Part shown: positions 23,892 through 33,122 of the stretch, piece after piece
Position numbering within the stretch: the first letter of the stretch is position 1
Layout: every line of letters starts with the position of its first letter
DNA from: Glutamicibacter creatinolyticus
GTDB lineage: Bacteria > Actinomycetota > Actinomycetes > Actinomycetales > Micrococcaceae
Assembly: GCF_006094275.1 (NCBI RefSeq)
Contig: NZ_CP034412.1
Location: 124,001 to 188,000, forward strand
Length of the DNA stretch: 64,000 bases
Direction of reading: 5' to 3'
Translations under genes and position numbers: made by a program
The notes under the pieces: model-generated
Databases searched by the model: none
Told to the model about the DNA's origin: nothing
The model's input: the letters and a program-made list of their open reading frames with translations, nothing else

Positions 23892-25289
23892 TTAGGCGTT
23901 GGTCTTGTTCATGGCGGCAGCCCAGCCGGCGTAGCTGCCGGTCAGTTCGACCACGTCGTACCCGGCATCGCGCAGGGCGCTGGCAACGATCGAGTTGCGC
24001 AGGCCACTTTGGCAATAGGTGACGATCTTGCCGTCGGTCGGAAGTTCGTCCAGGGCCCACAGGGCGCGGCCGCCGGAGATGTGCTTCGCGTCCGGGATGG
24101 CTCCGGCGTTGAACTCGCCCCGGCCGCGGACGTCGAGGAGCAGGGCGTGATCGAAGTCCTCCAGCTCCGTCGGGTCCACGCGTGGCGGGGTAAAAGCCGG
24201 CAGGCCCCGTAGGCTGGTGGCGTAGCCGGACACCGCATCGATGCCCACACGCATCAGGTGGTCGCGCATTTCCTCGGCCGACTCCAGGTTCTCGGCGAAC
24301 AGGATCAGCTGGCGGTCGTCGGCTTGCGGGTCGAAGGCCCAGGCGCCGAAGCTCGCCATCTTGGAAATGGCCGGGATGGCCAGGGCGCCGGCGACGGTGC
24401 CCTCGGCTACGGCCACATGTCCACGGGTGTCCACGAAGACCGCCTCTTTCGCGGAAGTCTTCTCGATGATCTGCTGTGCGGTGAACTGAACCAACTCCGG
24501 CAGGGTGCCCAGCACCTTGGCGCCGTCGCGGTTCTGGCGCTTCATCCGGGCGAAGTAGGCGTGGGCGTCGGGCTGTCCGTCGAGCAGCTCGGCGATGAAG
24601 CCCTCTTCGTCGTTATTGGCCAGGTAGCGGCCCCACCAGGCGAAGTTGCGCTCGTAGCCCACGGTGGTGGAGGGAACGGCGCCCAGCGCCTTGCCGCAGG
24701 CGCTGCCCGAACCGTGGCCCGGGTAGACCTGGATGTGGTCCGGCAACTTCAGAAAGACGTCGCGCAGCGAGGCGAACAGGTCCCTGGCCCCGGCGAAGCG
24801 GGTGTCCACGCCGCCGGCCGCCGCGTCCAGCAGGTCCGGGCGGCCCAGATCACCGGCGAAGATGAAATCGCCGGAGAGCATGTAGCCGGGCTGGTCGCTG
24901 AAGGCGCCGTCGGTGATGAGGAACGAAAGGTGCTCCGGGGTGTGGCCGGGGGTGTGGCGCGCGGTCACGGTGATGTTGCCCAGTGTGATGGTGTCCTTGT
25001 CCATTAGGCGCTCGGCCTGGAAACCGTACTGCCAGTCGGCTCCGCCCTCGCCCGAGACGTAGGTGGGGGCCCCGGTGGCGGCAGCCAGCTCGCGGGTGCC
25101 GGAGAGGTAGTCGGCGTGGATGTGGGTTTCGGTCACCGCGACAATGCGCATTCCGTGCTTGGCGGCCAGTGCCAGGTACCCGGAGATGTCACGCCGGGCA
25201 TCGACGACGATTGCCTCGCCCTTGGCCTGGCAGCCAATGAAATAGCTGGCTTGGGCCAGATCTTCGTCATAGAAGCGTTCCAGAAGCAT
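23892..25289 (-). CDS. Persulfide dioxygenase-rhodanese fusion (CstB/BaeB type)
   Basis: A 465-residue fusion. The N-terminal metallo-beta-lactamase domain has the iron site THIHADYLSG (His56, His58, Asp60), HTPGHTPEHLS and DFIFAGDLGRPDL, typical of persulfide dioxygenases. Two rhodanese domains follow: about 275-355 lacks a catalytic Cys, while about 370-465 has Cys in YCQSGLRNS. CstB-like enzymes oxidise persulfide to sulfite and thiosulfate. It is the first gene of the operon; ATG 25289 follows AAAGGA. Confidence 0.93.
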   Translation of the reverse strand: MLLERFYDEDLAQASYFIGCQAKGEAIVVDARRDISGYLALAAKHGMRIVAVTETHIHADYLSGTRELAAATGAPTYVSGEGGADWQYGFQAERLMDKDTITLGNITVTARHTPGHTPEHLSFLITDGAFSDQPGYMLSGDFIFAGDLGRPDLLDAAAGGVDTRFAGARDLFASLRDVFLKLPDHIQVYPGHGSGSACGKALGAVPSTTVGYERNFAWWGRYLANNDEEGFIAELLDGQPDAHAYFARMKRQNRDGAKVLGTLPELVQFTAQQIIEKTSAKEAVFVDTRGHVAVAEGTVAGALAIPAISKMASFGAWAFDPQADDRQLILFAENLESAEEMRDHLMRVGIDAVSGYATSLRGLPAFTPPRVDPTELEDFDHALLLDVRGRGEFNAGAIPDAKHISGGRALWALDELPTDGKIVTYCQSGLRNSIVASALRDAGYDVVELTGSYAGWAAAMNKTNA

Positions 25290-25304
25290 GGTGCATCCTT
25301 TCGT

Positions 25305-25350
25305 GGGGGGTATGCATCCAACCTAAGCTATACCCCGGGGGGTATGTCAA
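25305..25350 (-). promoter_or_regulatory. CstR-type operator and promoter of the sulfur operon
   Basis: ATACCCC-GG-GGGGTAT (25330-25345) is a perfect palindrome of the kind bound by CsoR/CstR proteins. It abuts a minus-strand TTGACA -35 box (25345-25350), so a bound repressor would occlude the promoter. A second GGGGGGTAT half-site occurs at 25305-25313, between promoter and start codon. The -10 box is not clear (TAGCTT or TTAGGT). Confidence 0.75.
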
Positions 25351-25506
25351 ACGGGCCCGTCGGCCCGTGATTGGTGGTAAGGGGCCTGCGAAAACAAGCT
25401 GCAACCTTTCGCTGGCCCGCAGCCCGCAAATTTGCGGCATATCCTGCCCTGAGCGCCGCGGCAGGAGCAACGCCCGGGCCGCCTGGTTCTCCGCTAGGGT
25501 TGGGCC

Positions 25507-26862
25507 ATGAGCATTGAACGCGCCGTGCAAGTGCCCCAGCCCATCGATGAGGTGGTGGCCTGGTTCTCCCGGCCTGGCGCGGTGCGCCGCCTGCTGCCGC
25601 CCTGGCTGCCGCTGAAGGTGGAACAAGAAGCCCGATCACTGCGTGACGGCACCGCGCTGCTGCGGCTTCCGGCCGGAGTGCAGTGGGTGGCCCGGCATCA
25701 GCCGCGGCGGTACATTCCGGGCCGGCGCTTTGTCGACGAATTGGAGCCCCAAGGGTGGCGATCCCTGCCCACCAGGGTGCTGCACTGGCGCCACGAACAC
25801 CTTTTTGAACCGGTCGGTACCGGGCACACGCGGGTGGTCGACCGGATTGACTCCAGCATGCCGGCCTCCTCCACCGTGCGCATGCTCGCCTACCGGCACC
25901 GCCAGCTGCTCGGGGACTTCGCCGCGCACCAGCAGGCGGCCGACGCCGGACTGGGTTCTGGCACGGTCGCAATCACCGGCTCCAGCGGACTGGTGGGCCA
26001 GGCCCTGGCCGCCCTGCTGTCCACCGGCGGGCATCGGGTGATCCGTCTGGTGCGCTCGGCCCCCGCCGGGCCGGGGGAGCGCCTGTGGGATCCGGCCAAC
26101 CCCGACCCCCGGCTGCTTGCGGGGTGCGATGCGGTGATCCACCTGGCCGGGGCCAGCATTTTTGGCCGTTTCACGAAGGAACACCGGCACGCCGTCGAGT
26201 CCAGCCGCATTCAGCCGACCGCCCGGCTTGCCCGGTTGGCCGCCGACAGCGGCGTGGAGACCTTCATCAGCGCCTCGGCGATCGGCTACTACGGTGGTGC
26301 CGGCGGGGACCAGGAATGGACCGAAGAGGCTGCGGCCGGCAGTGGCGGGGATGACTTTCTCAGCCAGGTGGTGCGCCGCTGGGAGGCCGCGGCCCAGGAG
26401 GGAAGCAGCCAGGGGATGCGCCGTGTGCAGGTCCGCACCGGAATCGTCCTGGACAGCGGCGGAGGGATGCTGGCGGTGCTGCGCCCGCTCTACGCGGCCG
26501 GCCTGGGTGGCAAGCTGGGCCATGGGCGGCAGTGGATGTCCTGGATTGGCCTGGATGATCTGCTCGACATCTACCTTCGCGCGATGTGGGACCGTTCGCT
26601 GAGCGGCCCGGTGAATGCGGTGAGCCCGCATCCGGTGCGCAATGAGCGTTTCTCCGCGGACCTGGCCGCCACGCTGCATCGCCCCGCGGTGATCCCGGTG
26701 CCCCAGTTCGCGCCGCGGCTGGTGCTCGGGCGCCAAGGCGCGCAGCTGCTGGCCATGGCCGACCAGCGGGTGGTGCCGGACAAGCTGCTGCAGGCCGGGC
26801 ACCGCTTCCGTACCGCGCAACTGCCCCAGCTGCTGGCCCACACTCTGGGCCGCGCCGAGTAG
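25507..26862 (+). CDS. TIGR01777-family epimerase with N-terminal SRPBCC domain
   Basis: A 451-residue two-domain protein. Residues 1-145 are an SRPBCC ligand-binding domain; about 152-451 are a short-chain NAD(P)-dependent epimerase-like domain (VAITGSSGLVGQALAALL; CDAVIHLAGASI; SASAIGYYG; MSWIGLDDLLDIYLRAM), the YfcH/TIGR01777 group, involved in cell division or sugar metabolism in unknown ways. TAGGGT (25495-25500) ends 6 nt before the ATG, with no ribosome site: a leaderless mRNA is likely. Confidence 0.88.
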   Translation: MSIERAVQVPQPIDEVVAWFSRPGAVRRLLPPWLPLKVEQEARSLRDGTALLRLPAGVQWVARHQPRRYIPGRRFVDELEPQGWRSLPTRVLHWRHEHLFEPVGTGHTRVVDRIDSSMPASSTVRMLAYRHRQLLGDFAAHQQAADAGLGSGTVAITGSSGLVGQALAALLSTGGHRVIRLVRSAPAGPGERLWDPANPDPRLLAGCDAVIHLAGASIFGRFTKEHRHAVESSRIQPTARLARLAADSGVETFISASAIGYYGGAGGDQEWTEEAAAGSGGDDFLSQVVRRWEAAAQEGSSQGMRRVQVRTGIVLDSGGGMLAVLRPLYAAGLGGKLGHGRQWMSWIGLDDLLDIYLRAMWDRSLSGPVNAVSPHPVRNERFSADLAATLHRPAVIPVPQFAPRLVLGRQGAQLLAMADQRVVPDKLLQAGHRFRTAQLPQLLAHTLGRAE

Positions 26863-26893
26863 GATACGGCGGCCGGCCGGTAGGCCGGCAAAA

Positions 26894-26931
26894 GGACCCC
26901 GGCTGCCCGTACTATCGGGAAGCCGGGGTCC
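26894..26931. terminator. Bidirectional terminator between convergent genes
   Basis: GGACCCCGGCT (26894-26904) and AGCCGGGGTCC (26921-26931) are perfect complements. Read on the minus strand the stem is followed by TTTTGCC, ending the carbonic anhydrase transcript (stop at 26938). Confidence 0.85.
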
Positions 26932-26937
26932 ACAGGA

Positions 26938-27579
26938 TTAGTCCAGCACCGGGGCCTGCAGGCCGAAGCGGGATACCGCCTGCGCCTCTCCATCGGCCAG
27001 GTGGTAGGTGACGCCCACAACGGCGGTGCGTCCCTCATCGATGGCGTCGGCGATGATGCGTGAACGGTCCACGAGCCGCTCGGAGGTCTCCCGCACGTGT
27101 TCCACCACGGTGGAGTTCACATCGCTCAGCCCCTTGCGCTCGGCCGCGAAGACCGACGGGGTGATGTGCTCGACCAAATCGCGGATGAACCCCTTGGGCA
27201 GGGTGCCGCTGCGCTTGGAGTCAATCGCGCTGGTGACCGCGCCGCAGCTGTCATGGCCCAGGATCACGATTAGCGGGATGTTCAGGATGTCCACGGCGAA
27301 CTCCAGCGAGCCCAGGCTCGCCGAGTCGATGACGTGGCCGGCGGTGCGCACCACGAAGACGTCCCCCAGGCCGACATCGAAGATGATCTCGGCGGCCAGG
27401 CGCGAGTCCGAGCAGCCGAAGATCACGGCGAACGGCTCCTGCCCGCCGACCAGGGATTGACGTCGATCCCCGTCCTGGTTCGGGTGCTCGGTGTGGCCCT
27501 TGATGAACCGCTGGTTTCCTTCGGTGAGCTTCTTCCACGCTTCGGTGGGGGTCATGGCATGCTGTGCGGGATTCGACAT
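26938..27579 (-). CDS. Beta-carbonic anhydrase
   Basis: A 213-residue beta-class carbonic anhydrase: zinc ligands Cys56 and Asp58-Arg60 dyad in GCSDSRLAAE, and His109/Cys112 in ILGHDSCGAV. It interconverts carbon dioxide and bicarbonate, supporting carboxylation reactions and pH balance in the cytoplasm. The N-terminal part (EAWKKLTEGNQRFIKG) is the usual family start. Single gene, closed by its own terminator. Confidence 0.95.
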   Translation of the reverse strand: MSNPAQHAMTPTEAWKKLTEGNQRFIKGHTEHPNQDGDRRQSLVGGQEPFAVIFGCSDSRLAAEIIFDVGLGDVFVVRTAGHVIDSASLGSLEFAVDILNIPLIVILGHDSCGAVTSAIDSKRSGTLPKGFIRDLVEHITPSVFAAERKGLSDVNSTVVEHVRETSERLVDRSRIIADAIDEGRTAVVGVTYHLADGEAQAVSRFGLQAPVLD

Positions 27580-27953
27580 ACCTCAAAGTTTATCCCCGCC
27601 CGATGCCCGCGCCCCCGTCGCCGGAGCCCGTACAGTGCGCCACCGGACTGACACGGTGCCGGTTTCTGCCCAAATTTCCTAGTCAGCTTTCGGTGGCGGG
27701 GGCACCGCAGGGCACGGCTGGTGCGCCGTCACAAAACTGCACACCGCCAGGCTTCGGGCTAGGCTCCGGCGCCGGCACCGTCCGGGTGTGGTCTTCGGCG
27801 CGCGGCATGCCTTATCCTATTGAATGTCAGGAACCGTTTTACGGTTTCCGGCGCTCTCAAAAGGGGCGATACCCGCTGGCGGCTCTCCGGTAGCGAACGG
27901 TAGCGGCAGACATATATGGAATTTTCTCAATCAGCATTTCGTGAAAAGAGTCC
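27580..27953. other. 374-bp intergenic region
   Basis: No gene is convincing. A bulged hairpin GGAACCG/CGGTTTCC lies near 27830-27849. I looked for a thiamine pyrophosphate riboswitch ahead of the TPP enzyme and saw none of its conserved blocks. Promoters for the divergent genes must lie here but I cannot place them. Confidence 0.4.
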
Positions 27954-29615
27954 ATGATGTCCAGCGTCTCAGCTGTAATCGCCCGCGCCCTGAAGCCGAT
28001 CGCCCCGCAGATTTTCGGATTGATGGGCAACGGCAACGCCCACTTCCTGGATGCCGCGGTCCGCCAGGGCTTCGACTACACCGCCGTTCGCCACGAACAG
28101 GCCACCGTCACCGCCGCCGACACCCACTTTAGGCTCAGCGGCAAACTCGCCATCGCCTCCACCACCTACGGCGCCGGCTTCACCAACGCCGTGACCGCGC
28201 TCGCCGAGGCCGCGGCCGCCAACACCCCGGTGCTCTTTGTAGCCGGGGACGCCCCCACCGGCGGGCTGCGCGGCTGGGACGTGGACCAAACGGCGATCAA
28301 CACCGCGGTACGCGCCGTGACCTACACGGTGGACGCCCAGAATCCCGGAGACACCGCCCTGCAGGCCGCCGCCCACGCACTGCGTGAACGCACCCCGGTG
28401 GTGCTGGCGATCCCCTATGACCTGGCGGCTGCCCCGGCAAGCCAGGAAGGGCCCTGGGATCTGGGTCAGTACAGCTTTGACCCGCCGGCCCCGCGGCTGG
28501 GCGAGGAACAGCTGCAGCAGATTGCCGCGCTGCTCAACGCCGCACAGCGCCCCCACGTGCTCTACGGCCGCGGTGCCCTGGACGCAGCCGGACCCATGGC
28601 CCGGCTGGCCGACAAGCTCGGGGCCACCAGCTCCGGCACCCTGCTGGCCCGTGATCTGTTGGCCCGCCCCGCCGATCTTGGCATCACCGGGGGCTTTTCC
28701 ACCGAAGCCGCGGCGCAGCTCATCGCACAGGCCGACACCGTGCTGGTGCTCGGTGCGTCGCTGAACCAGTTCCAGATGCGCTTCGGGCAGCTGTTCGACC
28801 CGGCGGCCCGGGTCATCCAGGTCGATGTCGCCCCGACCGCGACCAGCCCGCGCGTGGATGTCTTTGCCAGCGCCGACTCCGGACAGGCCCTGGACCAGCT
28901 GCTGCCCCTGCTTCAGGAGCGGGCCGGAGGGCGGCGCTACTGTGACGGGCTGGACCTAACGGCGGTACGTGCCCGCCCGGCCGGTGACCCGGTGGCCGCG
29001 GATGGGCTGCTGGATCCCCGTCGCGTGGCCAGTGAACTGGAGGAAATCCTGCCGGAGAACCGGCTGCTGGTGCAGGACGGCGGGCATTTCATCGGTTGGG
29101 GGCCCATGTACTGGTCCACCAGCGGCACCCGGTCGCTGAGCTGCGTGGGCACCGCCTACCAGTCCATCGGCCTGGGTGCGGCTTCCATGGTCGGCGCCGC
29201 CCCGGTGGCCGAGGGGCGCACCGTGGTGCTGGCCGCCGGGGACGGCGGGTTCCTGATGTCCCTTTCGGACCTGGAGTCGATCGTGCGGACCGTTAGCAGC
29301 GGGGTCATCGTGATCTATAACGATTCCGCTTATGGGGCCGAGATCCACCAGTATGGCTCGATTGGGCTGCACGAGGATCCGATGCTGATTCCGACCGTGG
29401 ACTTCGCCGCCCTGGCCGCCGCCTTTGGAGCCACGGGGATCAGCGTGAAGAGCGTAGCCGACTTGGAGCAAGTTCGTGCATGGGTTGGGGCAGGCGCCAA
29501 CGGCGTCTGTCTGGTTGATGCGCGCATTTCCCCGTTGGTGCGCGCCCCCTATATGGAGGAAGTGCTTCAGGCCAACGCAAAAAGCGCCGCTGAGCTGGTA
29601 TCACAATCTGATTAA
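27954..29615 (+). CDS. Thiamine pyrophosphate-dependent enzyme (acetolactate synthase-like)
   Basis: A 553-residue protein with the three domains of the acetolactate synthase/pyruvate oxidase family: N-terminal Pyr domain (IFGLMGNGNAHFLDAAV; VRHEQATVTAADTHFRLSGK, Glu of the TPP activation site), a central domain, and a C-terminal PP domain with the GDGGFLMSLSDLES...N magnesium-TPP motif. It lacks the FAD-interaction blocks I would expect in a true acetolactate synthase and stands alone without a small subunit. It may be a benzoylformate-decarboxylase-like or other carboligase; the substrate is unknown. ATG 27954 or 27957 (adjacent Met codons). Confidence 0.85.
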   Translation: MMSSVSAVIARALKPIAPQIFGLMGNGNAHFLDAAVRQGFDYTAVRHEQATVTAADTHFRLSGKLAIASTTYGAGFTNAVTALAEAAAANTPVLFVAGDAPTGGLRGWDVDQTAINTAVRAVTYTVDAQNPGDTALQAAAHALRERTPVVLAIPYDLAAAPASQEGPWDLGQYSFDPPAPRLGEEQLQQIAALLNAAQRPHVLYGRGALDAAGPMARLADKLGATSSGTLLARDLLARPADLGITGGFSTEAAAQLIAQADTVLVLGASLNQFQMRFGQLFDPAARVIQVDVAPTATSPRVDVFASADSGQALDQLLPLLQERAGGRRYCDGLDLTAVRARPAGDPVAADGLLDPRRVASELEEILPENRLLVQDGGHFIGWGPMYWSTSGTRSLSCVGTAYQSIGLGAASMVGAAPVAEGRTVVLAAGDGGFLMSLSDLESIVRTVSSGVIVIYNDSAYGAEIHQYGSIGLHEDPMLIPTVDFAALAAAFGATGISVKSVADLEQVRAWVGAGANGVCLVDARISPLVRAPYMEEVLQANAKSAAELVSQSD

Positions 29616-29656
29616 GCCGCTGGAAATCCCCAACGCGTTCAGCGTAGGGTTGCCAC

Positions 29657-30796
29657 GTGCAGTTTTTGTCGGTTAGCCTTGCAGCTTTTGGCCTGGGAAG
29701 CGCCCTGATCTTTCCCGCCACCCCGGCTGCCGAGCAGACCCCAAAACCGGTGGACTACCAGCAGTGCGGGATCTTCGACATTGAAGAGGACCCGGCCTAC
29801 CCCTTCGGGGCCCAGTTGTTGGAGGACCTCTGGGTCGATTCACCGGATGGCAAACTGCGCGTGGCAACCTTCGACGTGAACCTCAGCGCCAAACAGCAGG
29901 GCCAGCTCGGCGCCGACCTGGCCGGGGGCGCCAGCACCGAGGCCGCGCAGGTGGCCAGGGCCATCCAGCAGGCGGACGCCGACGTGGTGCTGCTGACCGG
30001 CATTGACGCGGATGAGGCAGCGGCCCGCTCCCTGAACAACCAGTACCTGAAGCACGCCCAGGATGGTGGGCGGGCGGTGGACTACCCCTATGTCTACGCC
30101 GGGCCCACCAACAAGGGCACCCCCAGCGGCGCCGACCTGGACAACGACCAGGTGGTCGGCGGCCCAGCCGACGCCTGGGGGTACGGCGAATTCCCCGGGC
30201 AGGGTGCCATGGTGCTGCTCTCCAAGCACCCCATCGACGCCCAGCACGTGCAGACCGTGACCAAGCAGCGCTGGTCCCAGATGCCGGGGAACACCATGCC
30301 CCAGTCGGGACTCAACGGCACCATCGCCGAGGCCATGCCGGTCATGGAATCCGGACTCTGGGATGTACCTATCAAGGTGGGTGGCAGCACCGTGCGGGTC
30401 ATCGCCGTGCAGACCGACCAGGTGCGCGAGGAACTGACGCACTCCGCGCCGCGGCACAGCGACCAGCTGCGCATTGTGGGCGATTGGCTTTCGGCGGCCG
30501 ACTACCTGCAGGATGACCGCGGCGCCGCCCCCGGCAACCACCAGCCCTACGTCGTGCTAGGCGAGCTGGGACGCAACCACGGCAATAACCAAGCCGTGGA
30601 TGACATGCTGGAGAACCTCGGGGTCGCCGAGCAGGGCATCCACGACGACACCAACTACATCCTGCCCGCCGACACCCTGGAGATCGCCCGTCACGGGAGC
30701 ATCCGGGACCAGGAAATGACCCCGTCGAACCCCGGCACCGAGCAGCCCAACCTCAGCGGAACCCCGGAACTACTCTGGAGCGATTTGACCTACTAG
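29657..30796 (+). CDS. Secreted EEP-fold protein with degenerate active site
   Basis: A 379-residue protein beginning MQFLSVSLAAFGLGSALIFP, a signal peptide. The rest resembles the actinobacterial secreted endonuclease/exonuclease/phosphatase family: LRVATFDVNLSA, ADVVLLTGIDADE, YPYVYAGPTNKGTPSGADLD and FPGQGAMVLLSKHPID. From memory of that family, the usual TFN, NEFD, GDxN and SDH catalytic blocks are here TFD, TGID, GELG and none, so catalysis seems lost. GTG 29657 is preceded by TAGGGT (29645-29650) at 6 nt, a leaderless start. Confidence 0.75.
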   Translation: MQFLSVSLAAFGLGSALIFPATPAAEQTPKPVDYQQCGIFDIEEDPAYPFGAQLLEDLWVDSPDGKLRVATFDVNLSAKQQGQLGADLAGGASTEAAQVARAIQQADADVVLLTGIDADEAAARSLNNQYLKHAQDGGRAVDYPYVYAGPTNKGTPSGADLDNDQVVGGPADAWGYGEFPGQGAMVLLSKHPIDAQHVQTVTKQRWSQMPGNTMPQSGLNGTIAEAMPVMESGLWDVPIKVGGSTVRVIAVQTDQVREELTHSAPRHSDQLRIVGDWLSAADYLQDDRGAAPGNHQPYVVLGELGRNHGNNQAVDDMLENLGVAEQGIHDDTNYILPADTLEIARHGSIRDQEMTPSNPGTEQPNLSGTPELLWSDLTY

Positions 30797-30889
30797 TGGG
30801 TAACGCGGCGCGGCCGCAGCCGCACCCGGTCGATCCGAACCACGTTTTCCCTGCAAATTTCTAGCCTTGCTCGCTACAGTTGGTACATC

Positions 30890-31705
30890 ATGAGCAAAGA
30901 CCCCATCACCATGTCACTGATCGGACCCGACGGAAAACCCCGTTCCGGCGTCCAGCAGGCCATCCTCAAGGGCATTGGCGTGCAGCGTCCCATCGTGCTG
31001 GCCTACCTCAAGCGCCTGCACCGCAAGCACCCCCAGGCCACGGCGGCGGAACTGGCCAAAATCGTGGAACGGGACTACCTGGCGCTGGCCACGGGATCCG
31101 GCGCAGCGGTCGGCGGGACCGCCGCCGTGCCGGTGGTGGGAACCACCGCTGCCCTGGGGCTGTCCCTGGCCGCCACCCTCGGGTTCCTGGAGGCCAGCGC
31201 GCTCTACGCCCAGGCCCTGGCCGAACTGCACGGCATCGCCATTGAGGATCCGGAGCGCTCCCGGGTGCTGGTGATGGCGGTGCTGATGGGCGAGGAGGGA
31301 AGTTCGATGATTTCGGGCCTGACCGCCCAGGCCGCCGGCCGCGGCGGGGGACCGGTCAAGGGCTGGGCCCGGGCATTCGGGGCAGGACGCCCCACCAGCT
31401 TCTACACCTCCATGCAAAGAACCCTGCAAAAGAAGTTCATGCGCAAGATCCTGGGCACCCAGGCCGCCAGCATGCTGGGCAGGGTGGTGCCCTTCGGGAT
31501 TGGGGCGGTCATTGGCGGAGCCGGAAACCGGTTCCTGGCCAAACGGGTCATTGAGACCGCCGCGGACGCGTTCGCCGGAATCCCCACGCTCAGCGACCAG
31601 CAGCTGGCGCTGGACGACCCGAACATCATCGACGCCGAAGTCATTGAGCCGGTTCCGCAGCCGGCCCTGCGCCGCAGCGGCCGCCGACGCCGGGGCGAGA
31701 GGTAG
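30890..31705 (+). CDS. Conserved protein with hydrophobic core, EcsC-like
   Basis: A 271-residue protein. A glycine- and alanine-rich hydrophobic segment (ALATGSGAAVGGTAAVPVVGTTAALGLS, about 66-98) and another (MLGRVVPFGIGAVIGGAGNRFLAKRVI, about 195-222) suggest membrane association; the C-terminus is Arg-rich. The pattern resembles EcsC-family proteins, but I hold that loosely. TACAGT (30875-30880) ends 9 nt before the ATG, so the leader is very short. Convergent with the DUF445 gene. Confidence 0.7.
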   Translation: MSKDPITMSLIGPDGKPRSGVQQAILKGIGVQRPIVLAYLKRLHRKHPQATAAELAKIVERDYLALATGSGAAVGGTAAVPVVGTTAALGLSLAATLGFLEASALYAQALAELHGIAIEDPERSRVLVMAVLMGEEGSSMISGLTAQAAGRGGGPVKGWARAFGAGRPTSFYTSMQRTLQKKFMRKILGTQAASMLGRVVPFGIGAVIGGAGNRFLAKRVIETAADAFAGIPTLSDQQLALDDPNIIDAEVIEPVPQPALRRSGRRRRGER

Positions 31706-31722
31706 CCTGCCGGGCCGCCCGG

Positions 31723-32979
31723 CTATCCGGCCAGGAGCAGGATCAGCTGCCCTCCGGCATAGATGGCCACCCCGGCCAGGGCCCCGATGACGGTCCCGTT
31801 GATTCGGATGAACTGCAGGTCCCGGCCCACCTGCAGCTCCAGCTTCGCACTGGCCTCGGCCGGATCCCAGCCGCGCACGGTGTCGCTGACCAGAGCCGCC
31901 AGGGACTGTCCGTGTTCTGCGGTGAACCGCTGCACCATCGTGACCAGCCGGGTCTCAAGGCTTTGGCGCAGGGCCCGCTCACGCAGCAGTCGACGCCCAA
32001 AGTCCTGGACGGCTCCGTTCAGGGCCCGGCACAGTGGGGAATCGGGATCGGCCAGGGAGGCATCCAGGCCGGCCTTCAGTGACCCCCACCCGGTGACCGC
32101 AAGTTCCCGCAACTGCCGGTCCCCGAGCAGCGAGTGCTTGAACTGCTCCACCTTGGCTATGGTGGCCGGGTCGCTTTGCATGTCCCGGGTGAATCCGGCC
32201 AGCCAGTCGGTGACCGCCCGGCGCAACGGGTGGTCCCGGTCCCCGGCCACCGCGTTCAATACCCCGCCCAGTTCGCGGTGGATCTTCTGCGCCAGCAGCT
32301 CATCCACGACCCGGGGAACCCAGGAGGGCGAACGTCCGGTGACCACCTCACGAAATACCTCCGGGTGCCCGGCCACCCACACCTGGGCGCGTTGGGCCAG
32401 CAGCTGCACGGCCGCCTCGTGGTGCCCGTCCTGCACCAGCTTGGCCCCCAGGGTGCCCAAGGTGGTGGACCACTGTGGGGCCACCATGTAGTCCCGGGCC
32501 AGGGCCTGCAGCACCGGCAGGACCTGTTCGTCATCCACCGTGTCCAGCATCCCCCGGGCCACCGTGCGCAGCTGGGCGCTGGCTGCGTCCGCTCCGGGCC
32601 GGCTGGCCAAGTAGCCGCCGGCGCGGGCCAGCAGCCTGGCTTCGAGCAGCTTGCGGCCCACCACCGCCGGGTTCAGGAAGTTTTCCTGGACAAAACTGCC
32701 CAACGAGGCGCCCAGTTCGTCCTTCTTGCGCTGAATCAGGTTCGTATGCGGAATCGGCAGGCCCAGCGGGTGGCGGAACAACGCGGTCACCGCAAACCAG
32801 TCGGCCAGCGCACCGACCATCCCGCCCTCGGCGGCCGCCCGAAGATAGGCGAAAGCGGGCCACTGGCCCTGTAGCAGCAGCCCGGCCACGAAAAGCACGA
32901 ACATCAGCAGCAGCAGTGACAGGGCCACGCGTTTCATCCGGCGCAGTGCAGCGGCGCGCGGCTCCAAAAGCTGGGACAT
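31723..32979 (-). CDS. DUF445 family membrane protein
   Basis: A 418-residue protein. The N-terminal hydrophobic helix (RVALSLLLLMFVLFVAGLLLQ) is followed by the DUF445 block AEGGMVGALADWFAVTALFRHPLGLPIPHTNLI, a long helical periplasmic or cytoplasmic stretch, and a C-terminal hydrophobic helix (GTVIGALAGVAIYAGGQLILLL). The family is widespread and uncharacterised, thought to act in the envelope. I set the start at ATG 32979: TAAAGT (32987-32992) ends 7 nt upstream, a leaderless layout; the longer frame to 33162 overlaps the neighbouring gene. Confidence 0.9.
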   Translation of the reverse strand: MSQLLEPRAAALRRMKRVALSLLLLMFVLFVAGLLLQGQWPAFAYLRAAAEGGMVGALADWFAVTALFRHPLGLPIPHTNLIQRKKDELGASLGSFVQENFLNPAVVGRKLLEARLLARAGGYLASRPGADAASAQLRTVARGMLDTVDDEQVLPVLQALARDYMVAPQWSTTLGTLGAKLVQDGHHEAAVQLLAQRAQVWVAGHPEVFREVVTGRSPSWVPRVVDELLAQKIHRELGGVLNAVAGDRDHPLRRAVTDWLAGFTRDMQSDPATIAKVEQFKHSLLGDRQLRELAVTGWGSLKAGLDASLADPDSPLCRALNGAVQDFGRRLLRERALRQSLETRLVTMVQRFTAEHGQSLAALVSDTVRGWDPAEASAKLELQVGRDLQFIRINGTVIGALAGVAIYAGGQLILLLAG

Positions 32980-33122
32980 GCGCACCACTTTAACGCACGG
33001 TAGACCCTGGCACGCCGGGCCGGGGCCGGTGCGCCGACCATTTTTCGAAGTTCGCCGGCTCTTGGCCAACACACAACCCGAGGACCGTGCACCGGGCGGC
33101 CACTGGCCAGTAGCGTAGGGGC

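Noticed and set aside
27580-27953. A thiamine pyrophosphate riboswitch ahead of the TPP enzyme
   Set aside because: The conserved CUGAGA and ACCUGAUC-type blocks are absent by eye.
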